Positions 46,720 to 58,920 of a DNA stretch of 64,000 nt are shown piece after piece. The stretch lies in the NCBI GenBank assembly GCA_009667805.1, contig CM019064.1, positions 383,829,049 to 383,893,048 of the forward strand, written 5' to 3'. This DNA comes from Leptobrachium leishanense. Taxonomy: Eukaryota > Chordata > Amphibia > Anura > Megophryidae. Under the pieces are notes generated by a model. It ran no database searches, was not told the DNA's origin, and saw only the letters and a program-made list of their open reading frames with translations. Position 1 is the stretch's first letter, and each line of letters begins with the position of its first letter. Made by a program: the position numbers and the translations under genes.

Positions 46720-47540
46720 CTGAGTGGCATTTGCTCCTGACACCAAAATAACCAACTTTATGTGCTGGTACTGTCAGGCTTATGACCGTGTGCCTTTTCT
46801 GAATGGAGAAGGGGCCCTGTCAGTGACCACCAATGGTTATGGTGAAGCGTGTCTTGAATAGTGTTTTGCCCACTGAAAGCACTTGAACAGGCGTGAGGGG
46901 AAAGCCTGCTGCGGGGGAAGCCGTGTAGTGAAGGGATTCTCTCAGGTAAGGACCTGAAACTCCTGCCCCAGATCTTTTTTGGCCTATAGTTCCCAAAATT
47001 GTCTAACTGCAACAGATGGGAAATCGTGGGAGATGTAAATTACATACCTGGAGGGGCCGTGGGGAAATCGGTGCATTTACACCCCCAACAGTCAAATGTC
47101 AGATCCATTGTAACCAGACTTTCTTTAGCTTCTCGTGTGTGGATTGTGAGCGTCCATGAAAAAAAGCAGCATACTGTAAGTGGAAAAAATCATTTGAGGG
47201 TCTGAGCTGAGGCAGTCATGGGTCCATGTGGCAAGTGATCCCAAAAGTGTACACATGACTCGCAAAACAGTCTGGGTGGGAAGCCCAATTACTATTTAAT
47301 GTTTTCCTAGAAAACCGTCTGAACTTGCACACTCAGAGCCGGCGCAGCTACTTGATATTTTCAATGAAGGGGTGAAGACCTTTAGTCCATGGATGGAACA
47401 CCATTTGCACACTTTCTTTTTATAAAGCAGGCTTTTATATTTTGCCCCAGCAGCAAAATCTATTCTCACTGGGATGTCACCGTTGATAGGAGTCCCCACC
47501 CTCAAACTGTATTGCTGCAATAAAATAGCCAGGAATAGGG
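46720..47540. other. Intergenic DNA, nothing recognised
   Basis: There is no gene or bounded repeat between the cdca7 3' end and the next mobile element. The open frames here are short and lack motifs. Confidence 0.4.
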
Positions 47541-47541
47541 T

Positions 47542-47893
47542 AGGCTTGTGCACTTTTTTTTTTTTTTTTCGATTTTTCGATTCGGCTCGCTTCGACCGAT
47601 TTCTCTTTCGATTCGTTTTTCGTGTTTTTTTTTTTTTTTTTGGAATTTCGACCATTTTTCGTATTTTCGTGTCACTTAGCTCGTTTTTTTTTGTATCGAC
47701 TTTTCGTAAGTTTGGAAATTTTCATTTTTTCGGAAAGTCTGTTCTCGTTTCAAAGCAATAAATTTCGATTTGACACATTTCAAGTCCATTCGGATCTGCC
47801 ATTTTCGGATCTAAAAATTTTCGGAAATTCGGCCGCATCCGAAAACACGAATCGGGAAATTTCGTGAAAATTCCAAAACCCGAAACGCACATC
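47542..47893. mobile_element. hAT-type MITE, TIR TAGGGATGTGC
   Basis: The left end TAGGCTTGTGCAC is a diverged match to the right end CGCACATCCCTA. The 8 bp duplication GAATAGGG lies on both sides (47534-47541 and 47894-47901). The interior is unusually rich in TTCG/CGAA and T runs (TTTTCGATTCG, TCGACCATTTTTCG). Non-coding. Confidence 0.78.
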
Positions 47894-48820
47894 CCTAGAA
47901 TAGGGCATAATTTTAGGAAGGCTCTGGGTGCACTACCAGGACTAGCTCTTTAGGCAAGCGCACTGATCACATCCATGTGGCGGCACATTTGTACGTCCGT
48001 TATAGCATATAATTATGACCAATGGAGCCCCACAAACTAGGTTCGCACGGAACTGCAGACGCATAACAGATGCGGCAAACGGACGCAGGTTAGGCTAGAA
48101 CGGACGCACAGTGCGCTGCGTCCACAACGTCCGCATAACTTTGTCTGACTTCAATCCATCACACAGACTGCATTTTTGACGGACAAAATGTTTTTCATAT
48201 GAATTTATTTTCCCTTCTACATCCAGTCACAAAAAATGTCAGCCACGAAAACAGACCATGTGGCCACTACTAGGGATGAGCGGTTCGGACGGTTTGGGGT
48301 TTGACCCGAACTTGGCCTGTTCGATGAGATTGAACACCGAACATTTCCGGGTGTTCACCGCATGTTCGACCACAATGCATTTTCCCACTGGCCTGAAGCT
48401 CGTAATTGGCTACAGCCTTGCACCTGACCACAGGTCTGGTGCAAGACTGGTTCAACACTATGCCAAGCTCTAAGTCCTGCAGCACACTAACGTTTCCACG
48501 CGCCGATTCTGCACGCATTTCAGAGGAGATTTCAAAGATAGTTGTGTCTTGTTACTGCCGGTCTGCCACGCTACTGGGGAGTCTGATTTCTACCAAATAT
48601 CAGGGAATTTAGGTGATGTGTGTCTTGTCACTGTGCCAGCAAGGTTTTTTGGGGTTTACAACTTTCTTTAAAACCATTTGTGAATTGAGGTGATCGGTGT
48701 CTCGTCACACATCCAGTACCATGCAGTATTTTGGGGCTCCCTAATTTCTACAAAACATTTGTGAATTGAGGTGATCTGAGTTATACCAGAGTTGATATAG
48801 TTCTGTATATATCGCTCACC

Positions 48821-51155
48821 ATGTCTGAAAGGACAGGCAGACGCTCCCAGACACAGATAAGAGGGCAAGCAGCCCCTGTGGCGGGAGGCTGTGCCTCTGG
48901 TCGTGGTGCATCCTCTGCAGGCGCACGCTTGTCCTAAGCAGCAGCAACATACAGAGGACTTGGTGGATTGGCTAACCAGGCCATCCTCATCCTCCGAGTC
49001 CTCTGCCAGACAGGCTTCTAGTGCTTTACAGTCCATGTCCACAGCTACTCCTGCCGTAGCCTCGCTATCACACACGGAGGAGTCAGCTGAATTGTTTGAC
49101 TACAATGAGAGTGACATGCTGCTTGAGGATGCGCAGCAAGTACAGTGCTGATTCAATCAACCTAGAGGAAGGGAGTGCCAGTGATGACACACAAATAACT
49201 GGCACTCATGTTGCCCCAGCAGCTGCAGCATACTGCCAAGTTGGCTCCAGTGACGAGGAGAGAGGGGGTGATGATGAGGTCACTGACTCCACCTGGGTGC
49301 CAGATCGAACAGAGGAATTAAGTGAGGAGGCACAGCAAACACGAGGCACAACATCCTCTGTGACCAACCGTAGCACTAGCCAGTCCAAGGCATCACATGT
49401 CAGAGCTGCTCCGGTGGAACTCTGTTGTCTGGGAGTTCTTTAAGAAATGTGCAGTAGAGCGCAGCATTGCTATTTGTAATCTGTCAGATGAGGCTTAAGC
49501 GTGGGGAAAGATACTGGACACTTGGGTACCACGTGCTTGAGGTGACATATGAATAAGTGCCACACATCCCGTTGGTGCAAAACTTTGCATAGGTCCTCCT
49601 CATCTGTATCTACCCCCACTGTATGTCCTGCCATGTCATTGCCTACAACCTCCACCGACAGGGATGATGCTACAGTAATGGATGTACCAGGTCCTTCCTC
49701 ACAATGTGACATCATCACAGTGGCTGAAGATTTATGCAGTCAGATTACGTTGCTGCAGCTGCTGCAGCGAAAGAAAAAATAGTCCCAACCACAGCGTCTA
49801 AATGCCAGCTTAGCAAAATTACTCGCATTGCAGCTGCTGCCCTCTGCTCCCTTCCGTGACTTTGCTGAATGTGCTGTACCACAGTGGCAGGTTCCAAAAT
49901 GCCATTACTTTTCACGCAAGGCCATTCCAGCACGTGGAAGACAATGTTATCGAGTCATTGGCAAAGGCAGTCAGCAGCAAGGTGCATGTGACTTTAGACA
50001 CATGGTCCAGCAAGCATGGACAGGGTCGTTACATTTCCTTCATGGCACACTGGGTAACTCTGATTGCAGCTGGGAAGGATCCAAGACAGGGCTCTGTGCT
50101 GGAGCTTGTTCATCCAACACGCCTCCAGAAAGCTGCTTGTATGAGGTCTGTCTGCTCCACCACCACCACCTCTTCCTCCTCCTTCTGACGCCTGACAGGG
50201 TCTACGCAATGGCTCAAGCAAAAAGATGCCATACTGTGCTTGAGCTGGTTTGTTTAGGGGACAGGAGCCACACCGGGTCAGAAATTTTGTCAGCTCTGCA
50301 GGGGCAGGTACAGAGATGGTTAACACCACGCCAGCTTGAGCTGGGAATGATCGTCTGCGATAATAGCAGCAACCTTCTCTCCGCCCTACGCAAGGGTAAA
50401 TTGACGGATGTACCATGCCTAGCACACGTCCTAAATCTGGTGGTACAGCGTTTCCTAACCAAGTACCCAGGGCTGCCAGAGCTTCTCATCCAGGCCAGAA
50501 AAGTCTGCAGCCACTTCAGACGGTCATTCCCAGCAAGTGGAGGAGGAGGAGGATTACTGGTTGGCAACCCTTCTTGATCCACGATACAAGGGGAAAGTTG
50601 CAGAGCTCATCCTGCCCGCACAGAGGGAGCACAGGATGAAAAAACATGAGGACGCTCTAAAGCGACACTTGTGTAACACCTTTCCAGGCACTGGTAGATT
50701 ACCAAGTGCTGACACACGTGCTTCTGAGGCTACGGGTGATCAGAGGAATAGTGGTGAAGGCCAGGGCCGCTTGACTGATGCTTTTTAAAAATTTTTTAGT
50801 CCTCGATGCCCAGGGACGTCAAATGTAGGCACCCATTGCCAGCGTCTTCACCATATGGTGCAGGACTACCTAGGGGCAAGGGCAGACCTGGATACCTTTC
50901 CAGCAGATGATCCACTGGCTTACTGGGAGTTGAGATTGGATCACTGGCCAGAACTTAGCCAATATGCTATGCAGCTACTAGGTTGCCCTTCATCTAGCGT
51001 GCTTTCCGAAAGGACATTCAGTGCCGCTTGAGGTTTTGTCACAGACAAAAGAGTGCGTCTGTCCACCGACTCTGTAGACCGGCTGACATTTATAAAAATG
51101 AATCAGTCTTGGATCAGCAGCTATCAATCCCCTGATGCCGAAGTAACGGAATAGA
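48821..51155 (+). pseudogene. hAT (ZBED-like) transposase, degraded
   Basis: Pieces in three frames follow the order of a BED-finger hAT transposase. MSERTGRRSQTQIRGQAAP is at 48821, an acidic/serine linker (EDLVDWLTRPSSSSESSA) follows, and a decayed BED finger (SVVWEFFKKCAVERSIAICN) begins near 49420. Then come VHVTLDTWSSKHGQGRYISF (49980-50040), YWLATLLDPRYKGKVAEL (50553-50606), and the C-terminal dimerisation region LLGCPSSSVLSERTFSAA and VDRLTFIKMN (50970-51100). In-frame stops occur, including a TGA just after FSAA near 51030, plus several frameshifts, so no functional protein is expected. Confidence 0.82.
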
Positions 51156-51184
51156 TCGGGTATGTCTTCTGCATGCACAAAACC

Positions 51185-51600
51185 TCCAGCACTGAACTCT
51201 TCCACAATACCACAAAAGGGTTACGGTGTGAATGCACTTGCTGCCATGAAAGGCACAATATTTGGCTGCACTGACGCCTGTGCCAGATTTATATCATTTT
51301 ATTTTTTTGAACAGCAGGGTCCAACCCTGCACTCTTCCACAATACCACAGAGGGGTTACTGTATGATGATACTTGCTGGCCTGGCATTAAAGGCACAATA
51401 TCTGGGTGCACTGACGCCTTGACCAGAATCCTATCTTTTCAATATAGGACCACATAGTCCACCCCTGCATTCTTCCACAATACCACAGAGGGGTTACTGT
51501 ATGATAGTACTTGCAGGCCTGGCACCAAAAGCACAATATTTGGGTGCACTGCCACTGACGCCTGTATCAGATTCATATCCTCAGAGGGGTTACGGTGTGA
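51185..51600. repeat. Imperfect tandem repeats of about 130 bp inside the hAT element
   Basis: CTCTTCCACAATACCACA, GGGTTAC(G/T)GT and GGCACAATAT(T/C)TGG(C/G)TGCACTGACGCC recur at about 51187, 51329 and 51470, with a fourth partial unit. They lie between the transposase end and the right terminal region. Confidence 0.75.
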
Positions 51601-52754
51601 CGGCACTGTTGGGGACGCTAAAGGACCAATTTTAAAGCACCTATTGTTACTTTCATCCAAAGCCTGCATATATTTCACAATAATTTAGCCAAAAAAATCA
51701 GTAAACTTTTTCAGCGTGTACGAAAATGTCTCCTCTTTTCATACAGACTGCCGCCCCAAGCAGTTGTTTATGGATAGATTTAAAGGAAAAGCATTTACCA
51801 TCATATGAAACGTCATTTTTTTGTTTTTAAATGTTTCTATACATCCTAGAAATCCGCCACTTCACGGGCAGGTTATGGGGACCTCCTAGGCACGATATTT
51901 GAAGGAATTTTTGGTTTTTATTTTTAACCCTTATTACATGAAAAACTCACTGACCCTTTATATACTTTTTTTTTTTTACTTTTTGTTCTTGTTTCCTGTC
52001 CCCCAGGGCACTACCCGGACCCCCATACACCTTTTATGGTAAATATGTAGCATATATGCCCTCTTGGAGGGCACTCTAAAAACCGAATTTTCAGCCCCAT
52101 TGACTTGCATTGGGTTCGAGTTTGGGTTCAGACCCGAACAAATGGGAAGTTCGGGTTCGGTCTCGAACCGAACTCGGGGAGTGTTCAGCTCATCCCTAGC
52201 CACTACCTTGTCAGTCAGAAAGTACGTCCGTTGTGCACAGACGCACAGTCCGCACAGAATGTGCTTGTCTGACCCTAGCCTTAGTGGTAATGGTGAAAGC
52301 TAACACGGTAAACAGGGCCACTCTAATAACAATACACCCCCCCCTTCCCTTTGGCTGGGATTACGCTCCATGTCTCATTCGGCATGCCCTCACTGTTGGT
52401 CCCCTCCAGCTGAAGGCTTCCACAATGTGCATGTCCCTGCAGCTTTTTATGCATCTTGCGTACCTTACGCAAATTCTATTGGGTGGGATGTGCAATTTGT
52501 ACATCGCTTGGAACATGCATGCTTTCTCTACAGAAGTTCCATAGTGCATGTGCAGAACCAGTCCACTGCCTGGCCTCACAGGATGCTCTGACCACCGGTG
52601 CTAGTGAGGATGTCAAACTGAGCATGCGGACATCGATGATCAGCTACCTGGTGGTGACCTGTTGGTGGGCAACAGAAAATACTGTTTCCTGTCAAACCAG
52701 GCAAGGGAGGAGGTGGTATTATTATGCCACAAAGCCTGATCACTGAAGCGTTTG

Positions 52755-52830
52755 TGTCACTTTCAAAAATTATTTATATAGCGCCAACAGTTTCCGCAGC
52801 GCTTTACAATAACCAAAGGGAACGAGAAAC
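52755..52830 (-). mobile_element. SINE 3' tail fragment
   Basis: ATTATTTATATAGCGCCAAC followed by CGCAGCGCTTTACAATAACC is the reversed 3' end of an amphibian-type SINE. Confidence 0.55.
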
Positions 52831-52936
52831 AGACATATGATGGAAACGAGGTGTAGAGGGCATGTCCTGGCTGGGACAAAAGTAGGCCTGGGCATTTTGG
52901 ACTGAGCAGCCTTTTTTTTTTTTTTTTTTGTTCCTT

Positions 52937-53300
52937 CAACACACCGCACATTACTGTGGAGCTCTGTGATACCCTCATACACTGCACATTACTGTGGAGC
53001 TCTGATACCCTCATAAACACTGCACATTACTGTAGAGCAGTGTTTCCCAGACCTGTCCACGGGACCCTCAACCAAGCCAGATTTTGCAGATCACCTTGGG
53101 GAAAAGCAGACTGAATCCTGCAATCACTGAGCAACAAATATCACCTGTGCTTCAGAGATCTGGGGAGGTGGAGGGTCCTGAGGACAAGTTTGGGGAAACG
53201 CTGCTGTAGAGCTTTGTGATACCCTCATACACAACTACACATTAGTGTAGAGCTCTGTGATACCCTTATGTGCACCGCACATTACTGTGGAACTCTGATA
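52937..53300. repeat. Satellite units related to 20214-20575, interrupted
   Basis: Units such as CACATTACTGTGGAGCTCTG and ATACCCTCATACAC recur on both sides of a hAT MITE (53038-53203). They share the AGAGCT...ATCACA/TGTGAT core with the 55 bp satellite. Confidence 0.7.
53038..53203. mobile_element. hAT-type MITE, CAGTGGTTCCCA family, in satellite
   Basis: The ends are CAGTGTTTCCCAGACC and TTGGGGAAACGCTG. A perfect 8 bp duplication CTGTAGAG lies in the satellite unit (53030-53037 and 53204-53211). It is a diverged copy of 854-1036. Confidence 0.85.
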
Positions 53301-54820
53301 CCTAACCACAGATTCAGAATCTGAACCAGTACAGCGACTCAATGTGTTCTCCCTGACATTACAAGTGGGACATATGCAGCGTGCAGGTTTCTCAGCCCCT
53401 ATCCACCATGCAGGCTTATTTGGAAAAACCGGATGGATACGTTTGGTCAAAACAACTGCAGACATTGCCAGCTTGTTGCATTCCTCCTGCAGCTAACACC
53501 ACTCCTATGGATTCTCTCACTGGTTTTGTTTCTGCTATCTTTACCTCTGCTGATAATATTTGCAGAGCTCCCTTCCTAAAATCGATCTAATCCTTCAACA
53601 TTTAGAAAACAATTAGGTTTAAATGTTTTTCTAATCACTAACATGTTATCATGACTTTATTCAGGATTCCACCATCCTCAACGCTTACTGGGCACTTCAG
53701 CTGGCATCTGCAATGGTGTAGGCGGTACTTAGCCAGCTGGGAGGATCCGAGGTTCTGGTGCCAGATTGTGTCAGGTCTCCTGACCAGCTGCTGGAGTCCC
53801 TCACAGAGGTGATGTCCAAACCTTCCCCAGGCTGCGAAGAGCGGCAATTTTTTTTAAGTTCAGGAAGGAATGGCCAATGTACCCCATAAGCTGCCACTCG
53901 CCTCCCTCTTCAGTTTCATTCATGGAGTTTTGCTGGTCCTCCCTGTGATGTCAAGGCCCATCTTCTTGAGAGAGGAGCGGGCTCCCCCCAGGCCCTGGCA
54001 TGTTAGACTCCATGAGGTGACAGTGTCCTGGAGCCATGCCCGGGCTCTCTACCCTGATCCTCATCTCCCGTTCCCTGTGGGTCCTGAGAGGCACCCCTAC
54101 TGCTCCCATGCACAGCCCCTCCAGCCATCCAGCACTCCCTAATCAGAGAAACCGGCCGGCCCCCTCTGATTAGGCCACAGGGCGCATCATGTAACATCTG
54201 CCGCCCTATATCCTAGCAGCAGACGTCATGCGGCGTGCCCTGTGACCTAATCAGAGGGGGCCAATTGTTGGCTGGCTTCTTCTGATTAGGTCACAGGGCA
54301 GCCAGCCATCTGGTGCACCATCTTAAAATCCCCTGCCAGGCCTAGGGTGCAGCCTAGAGAACACTGACTGTGTTCCCCAGGCATCCTCGCCAGGCAGGAA
54401 CGATGAAGGCCTGCTCTCCAGTGGCCTACAGGGCATACCGGGCAAATGCCATGGCCAGTCTGGCCTTGGTAGAGGGGCCCTGCTCATAGGAGCTTACAGT
54501 CTAAAGGGATTGGGGTTCAGGAAGACCAGGGGACTTTACTGGATGGCAGGATCATTAGTGCCAGTGGTTCAGGAATGGTGGGGCCATAGAAGCAGCTTCA
54601 ATCACGTGTGAGTCGATGAGCAGGGGGATGACCCGTGATTAACGTCACGTTTGGCATCAACGAACATGTATACAAAAATATTCAATATTCATGTCAGATG
54701 AATTTTTTTTTTTTATATACTTAACCCCACCCAGACTGAAATAGACACTGACTACTATGCCTTTGCACTGGCATAGACCTACAGATAATGGCGAGGACAG
54801 TCAGACCAGAGACGTTATTC
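53301..54820. other. Intergenic DNA with local inverted repeats, no gene assigned
   Basis: CCTCTGATTAGGCCACAGGG and its inverted or direct variants recur at about 54125-54310. A few open frames of 60-90 codons lack splice context or family motifs. I do not assign a gene. Confidence 0.4.
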
Positions 54821-56407
54821 TTGAACCTCCAAATTGTGCCTGGATGGTGAATTTCAGTGTGGTGCAATTTCGGCCAATTCATCTATTCACTAACCTGTTG
54901 ATATGCCAAATACTGGTGAATTGACTGCGATATACAGTGCAATTCGGCAGCACTGAACCCTTCTCCCCCCCCCCGAAGACTATAATGTCCCCAGAATACT
55001 GACGACATGCTGTATTTAAATTCAACAGGTTTAAACATGTGACTCCCATAGGTTTCAATGTAAAAATGTAATCTTAATTTTTTTAAACACCATTTATTTT
55101 CATTTTTGCAAGGACCCTTAGAATACTTTTTTTTTTTTTTTTTTACTTTATTTTATAACTGACATTTTTCTTCACCGATGCCAATTCGGTAGGGTTTTCA
55201 CCAACGTCCAATTACTGCTTTGTCAACCTACGGTAACAATTTGCTAAATGGCGAATTCACTGTATTTTGGCAAAATAGAGTCTCCAAAATGCGGCAAAAC
55301 AAAGCCCTGAGATTGCAAACAATTTGGTGCTTTGTGAATAAACCCTTATGACTTACTAGACCTATAGATGCTAAGAAGCACAGACAGACAGATTGACAGA
55401 CTACTCCACAGCCACGCGGTGTATAAAATACAATATTAGGTGGCACACAATCTATATTAAACATGCAACAGAGCGGATGTCCCTCCAGGTTATTTGTTCA
55501 GCTATATGTAAATAAACCTTGGTAAACAATACTGACTTTTTTTTCTCTCTCTCTTTGAAGCACCATAGTTTAGTTTACGGTTACTGTAACAATTATCAAT
55601 TCTGCAATCCTTAACTCAAACCACAGAAGATTCATTTGAAGCCTCTAGGAGTGCGCGGTTTCCCAACAGGAAAATTCAATGCTTTGAGGAGTGTCATATC
55701 TCTGATCTGGTTCAGGGGTATGACGTCACTTTTGAACTTTGGGGTACATGGACATAGAGATGAATTTCAGATGTATGGTCCTGATCTATATTTTTATTGG
55801 ATTTTAGGGATGGGCTGACATCGTTTGGTTAGAGTGGCTTTTGTGGTGACAGCCTGACCTTTTTAGATGGAGAAGGACTAACTTTTTTGAATGGAATGTG
55901 TAACCGGGGGGGGGGGGGGAGCGACAAGACCATAGGAGGGAGGTGATTGCTTGACCTTAATACAGGTTGGCTAGATTTGAAGGACTAGCCTTGAGGGGAT
56001 GGCCTGAGCCTGGGATGAAATAAAGGTATGACGTGACCTTTGAGATGTCCATCCCCTGAAATTCAATATAAAGGTTATAATAATAAAAGTACAGAAGTGA
56101 AGAAAAAGGAGCAGAATGTAACGGGATATATAAATGGAGGATCTCATTGTAGAAAAAAATTTAAACAAAGCCTTTAATAAAAATTCATTTTAAACTTTAA
56201 ATATGTAATTTCCTTCCATTACCAAGGGAAGAAAATGGAACTTTTTACAGTAAAATAATGAGAAATGCTATGGCTCTCTAACACACCATTCACCTCACTA
56301 CAATATGTTTTAACCATTTCCAGTAAAGTTCAGATAACGCTATACATATTTTTCTACCATGCAGAAGAAACGTCAGTTGCAAACAGTGTTTGCAAAGTGT
56401 CCATGCT
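54820..56407. other. Intergenic DNA, degraded repeat at left
   Basis: The part at 54830-55350 resembles a decayed element (AATTTCGGCCAATTC, TGAATAAACCC at its ends). The part at 55720-55760 shares TTTGGGGTACATGGA with 17355-17375. A G run of about 12 lies near 55908. No gene is visible. Confidence 0.4.
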
Positions 56408-56901
56408 TGTGCTGTCTATCATAATGTTTATGCTTTAATAAGAAGAATCAGTGATAGATTTGTGTAAAGTTGTAATGTACGGTACATTAGTTATAGTGAA
56501 GTGTAGCACCATCTAGTGTCCTTTTGTGGTAGTACGGCTGTTAAACCATTTCATATATATTAGTGAATGTATAGGAAGGAAGTTATCATTAATCAGAGAA
56601 TGCTGGGTAGAATCTTGACAGGAAGTGAAGCATTCACCATTTTGTGTCTGAAAGTTATTACTGGAAGCGAGGCATGTGTTTCTCATCCATCGCCATGTAC
56701 CCCTAGAGAGCTAAAAAAGTAAGTTTACTGTATCATCGAGTAAGGAAAATGCTGTTATGCATGCAATGTGATGTTTATGAAGTTTGTTTTTACTGTATTA
56801 CAGTTTCACCTGGCTTGTCTTAATAAATCTGAGATCAAAATAAATATGGTATCCAAGTTTGTGAGACAAGAAGGTTTAGCTCGATGTCTTCGGAAAGAAC
56901 A
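56408..56901 (+). repeat. BEL/Pao 5' LTR
   Basis: The LTR is 494 bp with TG...CA ends and AATAAA at 56822-56827. Aligned by eye it differs from the 3' LTR at one A/C position near 56565 and one A/C near 56895. Confidence 0.95.
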
Positions 56902-57102
56902 GTGAAATTTTCTAGCTGACCTCTGAGAGGAAGATAAGCTGACTGCGAAGTCTGTACAGCCCGGGCTACACAGCATCCATACAGTCAGAGGCTTTAAGGA
57001 AACATACCTGTGGCAGGCGAAGCAAGCAGCCAAGCTACACAGAGGCGCGCAGCATCGACACGAGCGGTCTCTATACAGCAAGACAGTTTCTTCCCCGCAG
57101 CC
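56902..57102 (+). other. BEL/Pao leader
   Basis: The leader runs from the 5' LTR to the gag ATG. The bases directly after the LTR (GTGAAATTTTCTAGC) do not start with TGG, so a canonical tRNA primer-binding site is not evident. Confidence 0.6.
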
Positions 57103-58920
57103 ATGCCTCACAGTGAGACATCTTCAATCAAAACAAGATCACAAGCAAGCTCATCCAAGTCATTTGTCGCAAATGCAGCAGCCATAGCCCGTTCGAAAGC
57201 GGAAGCAGCAAGAGCCAGGGTCGCATTCGCAGACCAAGAGCTACAGATGAAAAAGCAGGAGACATCCCTGAAATTACAGCAAGCTATCTTAGAAGCTAAC
57301 ATGGAGAGGCTGGCAGTGGACCGAGATGTTGCCGTTGCCATTGCAGAAGCAGAAGCATTAGAAGCAGCTGTCTACATTGAGTCAAAGGAATGTAGAAGCA
57401 TGCCGAGTTTAGAGGAAGACAGTCAAGATGCAACGCAACGAACCTCAGAATATGTCCACCAGCACTATAACCCAAGCAGCATCCCACAAAAAGAAACCAA
57501 ACAGGACGTCGGTGAGTCACAACAGATAAAGCAAAGACGAGACGACCTCGGAACCCAGTGCGACAAGCAAGAAAGGTCCGACAGGGTGCCAGACTTTCCC
57601 GTCCCAACCAGACCTTCTATTCCACAAGGTACCCAGCCGTCATACAACTACCAAACACCTGTCTTCACTCCAAAGGTGTATGCAACGAGTCCGTATGAAA
57701 TGCCAATCTTAAGCAGGTATGAGCCCAACACACCTAAAGAGGAGACTTCTATCAGGTATGCCTATACACCGCACCAAAATACACCAGCAACCTACTCCAA
57801 TCACAATCAGGCTACTATAGACTTTGCAAAATTCCTTGCGAAACGTGAGTTAGTTACCCAAGGTCTTGTCAAATTTAGTGATCGCCCTCAACACTACAGG
57901 GCGTGGCGATCCTCTTTCCAGAGTGCTATTCATGGTCTAGATCTATCCTGCAGGGAACAGATAGACCTCCTAGTAAAGTGGCTCGGCAATGAGTCTGCTG
58001 AACAGGCCATAAGGATCAGAGACATTAACATAAATCACCCTGAGATAGGCCTTACAAACATATGGGACAGACTGGATAGGTGTTATGGTTCACCAGAAGC
58101 TATAGAGAATACACTGTTTAAAAGGATAGAAGACTTCCCAAAAATGCCCAGCAGAGGTTATCAAAGGCTCAGAGAATTCAGTGATCTGTGTATGGAGTTA
58201 CGAGTGGCTAAAGCAGAAGGGGACTTACCTGGCCTTTCTTATCTTGACTCTGCCAGAGGGATTCACTCCTTAGCACAAAAACTTCCTTATGAGTTACACG
58301 AAAGATGGATCACTCATGGCTGTAACTACAAACGAGATCGCAATGTGCCTTTTCCACCCTTTAGTGAGTTTGTAGACTTTGTAGACAGACAAGCAAGAAT
58401 GAAAGATGACCCCAGTTTCATTTTTCCAGTGTCTTATTCCACTTCCTTTGGCCCCAAACAACCCAGAGCTCCAGTAGCCGTGCACAAAACTAACATTTCT
58501 TCCCAAAGGTTTACAGAGTCTCAAAAGAGGATCGAGACAGCGACCCTACAAAGTTCTGCCCTCTACATAAGATGCCACATCCTCTACAGAAATGCAGAGC
58601 CTTCAGGACAAAGACTATCCAGGAGCGAAAAGCTTTCCTCAAGGAGAACAACATTTGTTTCAAGTGCTGCTCTTCATCTACGCACTTCGCCAAGGACTGC
58701 AAGGTCAGTGTCAAGTGTACAGAGTGTGGCAACACAGAGCACAACACAGCTCTACACCCAAGGCCTACTCCAAGAACCCTCCCAACTGTGCATGGTGACA
58801 CAGAGCAAGGCAGGGAAGCCAAAGACTCTAGTACAGACGCCATGGCAATCACTTCACAGTGTACTGAAGTCTGCAAAGGAACTACAGGCGGCAGATCCTG
58901 CTCCAAAATCTGTCCTGTGA
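57103..58920 (+). CDS. BEL/Pao gag
   Basis: This frame encodes the structural Gag protein, which packages element RNA in cytoplasmic particles. I chose the ATG at 57103 (MPHSETSSIKTRSQ) because the frame further upstream has only a GTG. The N-terminus is a charged, alanine-rich helix (AEAARARVAFADQELQMKK), probably coiled coil. A proline/glutamine-rich linker follows, then a conserved BEL gag core from FAKFLAKRELVTQGLVKFSD through YRAWRSSFQSAI and LLVKWLGNESAEQAIRI to IWDRLDRCYGSPEAIENTLF. The zinc knuckle is not in this frame; it lies in the overlapping pol frame. Past about 58545 the gag frame loses family similarity and the tail to the TGA at 58918 is probably out of frame. Confidence 0.85.
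   Translation: MPHSETSSIKTRSQASSSKSFVANAAAIARSKAEAARARVAFADQELQMKKQETSLKLQQAILEANMERLAVDRDVAVAIAEAEALEAAVYIESKECRSMPSLEEDSQDATQRTSEYVHQHYNPSSIPQKETKQDVGESQQIKQRRDDLGTQCDKQERSDRVPDFPVPTRPSIPQGTQPSYNYQTPVFTPKVYATSPYEMPILSRYEPNTPKEETSIRYAYTPHQNTPATYSNHNQATIDFAKFLAKRELVTQGLVKFSDRPQHYRAWRSSFQSAIHGLDLSCREQIDLLVKWLGNESAEQAIRIRDININHPEIGLTNIWDRLDRCYGSPEAIENTLFKRIEDFPKMPSRGYQRLREFSDLCMELRVAKAEGDLPGLSYLDSARGIHSLAQKLPYELHERWITHGCNYKRDRNVPFPPFSEFVDFVDRQARMKDDPSFIFPVSYSTSFGPKQPRAPVAVHKTNISSQRFTESQKRIETATLQSSALYIRCHILYRNAEPSGQRLSRSEKLSSRRTTFVSSAALHLRTSPRTARSVSSVQSVATQSTTQLYTQGLLQEPSQLCMVTQSKAGKPKTLVQTPWQSLHSVLKSAKELQAADPAPKSVL

Larger units (their letters stand above)
48271..52198 (+). mobile_element. hAT transposon with ZBED-type transposase relic
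   Basis: The terminal inverted repeats TAGGGATGAGC / GCTCATCCCTA and a perfect 8 bp duplication GCCACTAC (48263-48270 and 52199-52206) define 3928 bp. GTTCGGGTTCG-type motifs are clustered near both ends. The interior encodes a broken transposase (about 48820-51155) and then a set of imperfect tandem repeats of about 130 bp (51185-51600) built on CTCTTCCACAATACCACAGA. Ends are intact, so it could still be moved in trans. Confidence 0.88.
47953..52280. mobile_element. PIF/Harbinger-like MITE (second subfamily) split by a hAT transposon
   Basis: The halves 47953-48270 and 52199-52280 match 28994-29440 in reverse, including AACGGACGCACAGTGCGCTG and the end GTCTGACCCTAGCC. TTA flanks both sides. 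Part of the left terminal repeat is deleted. The hAT at 48271-52198 is the younger layer. Confidence 0.8.
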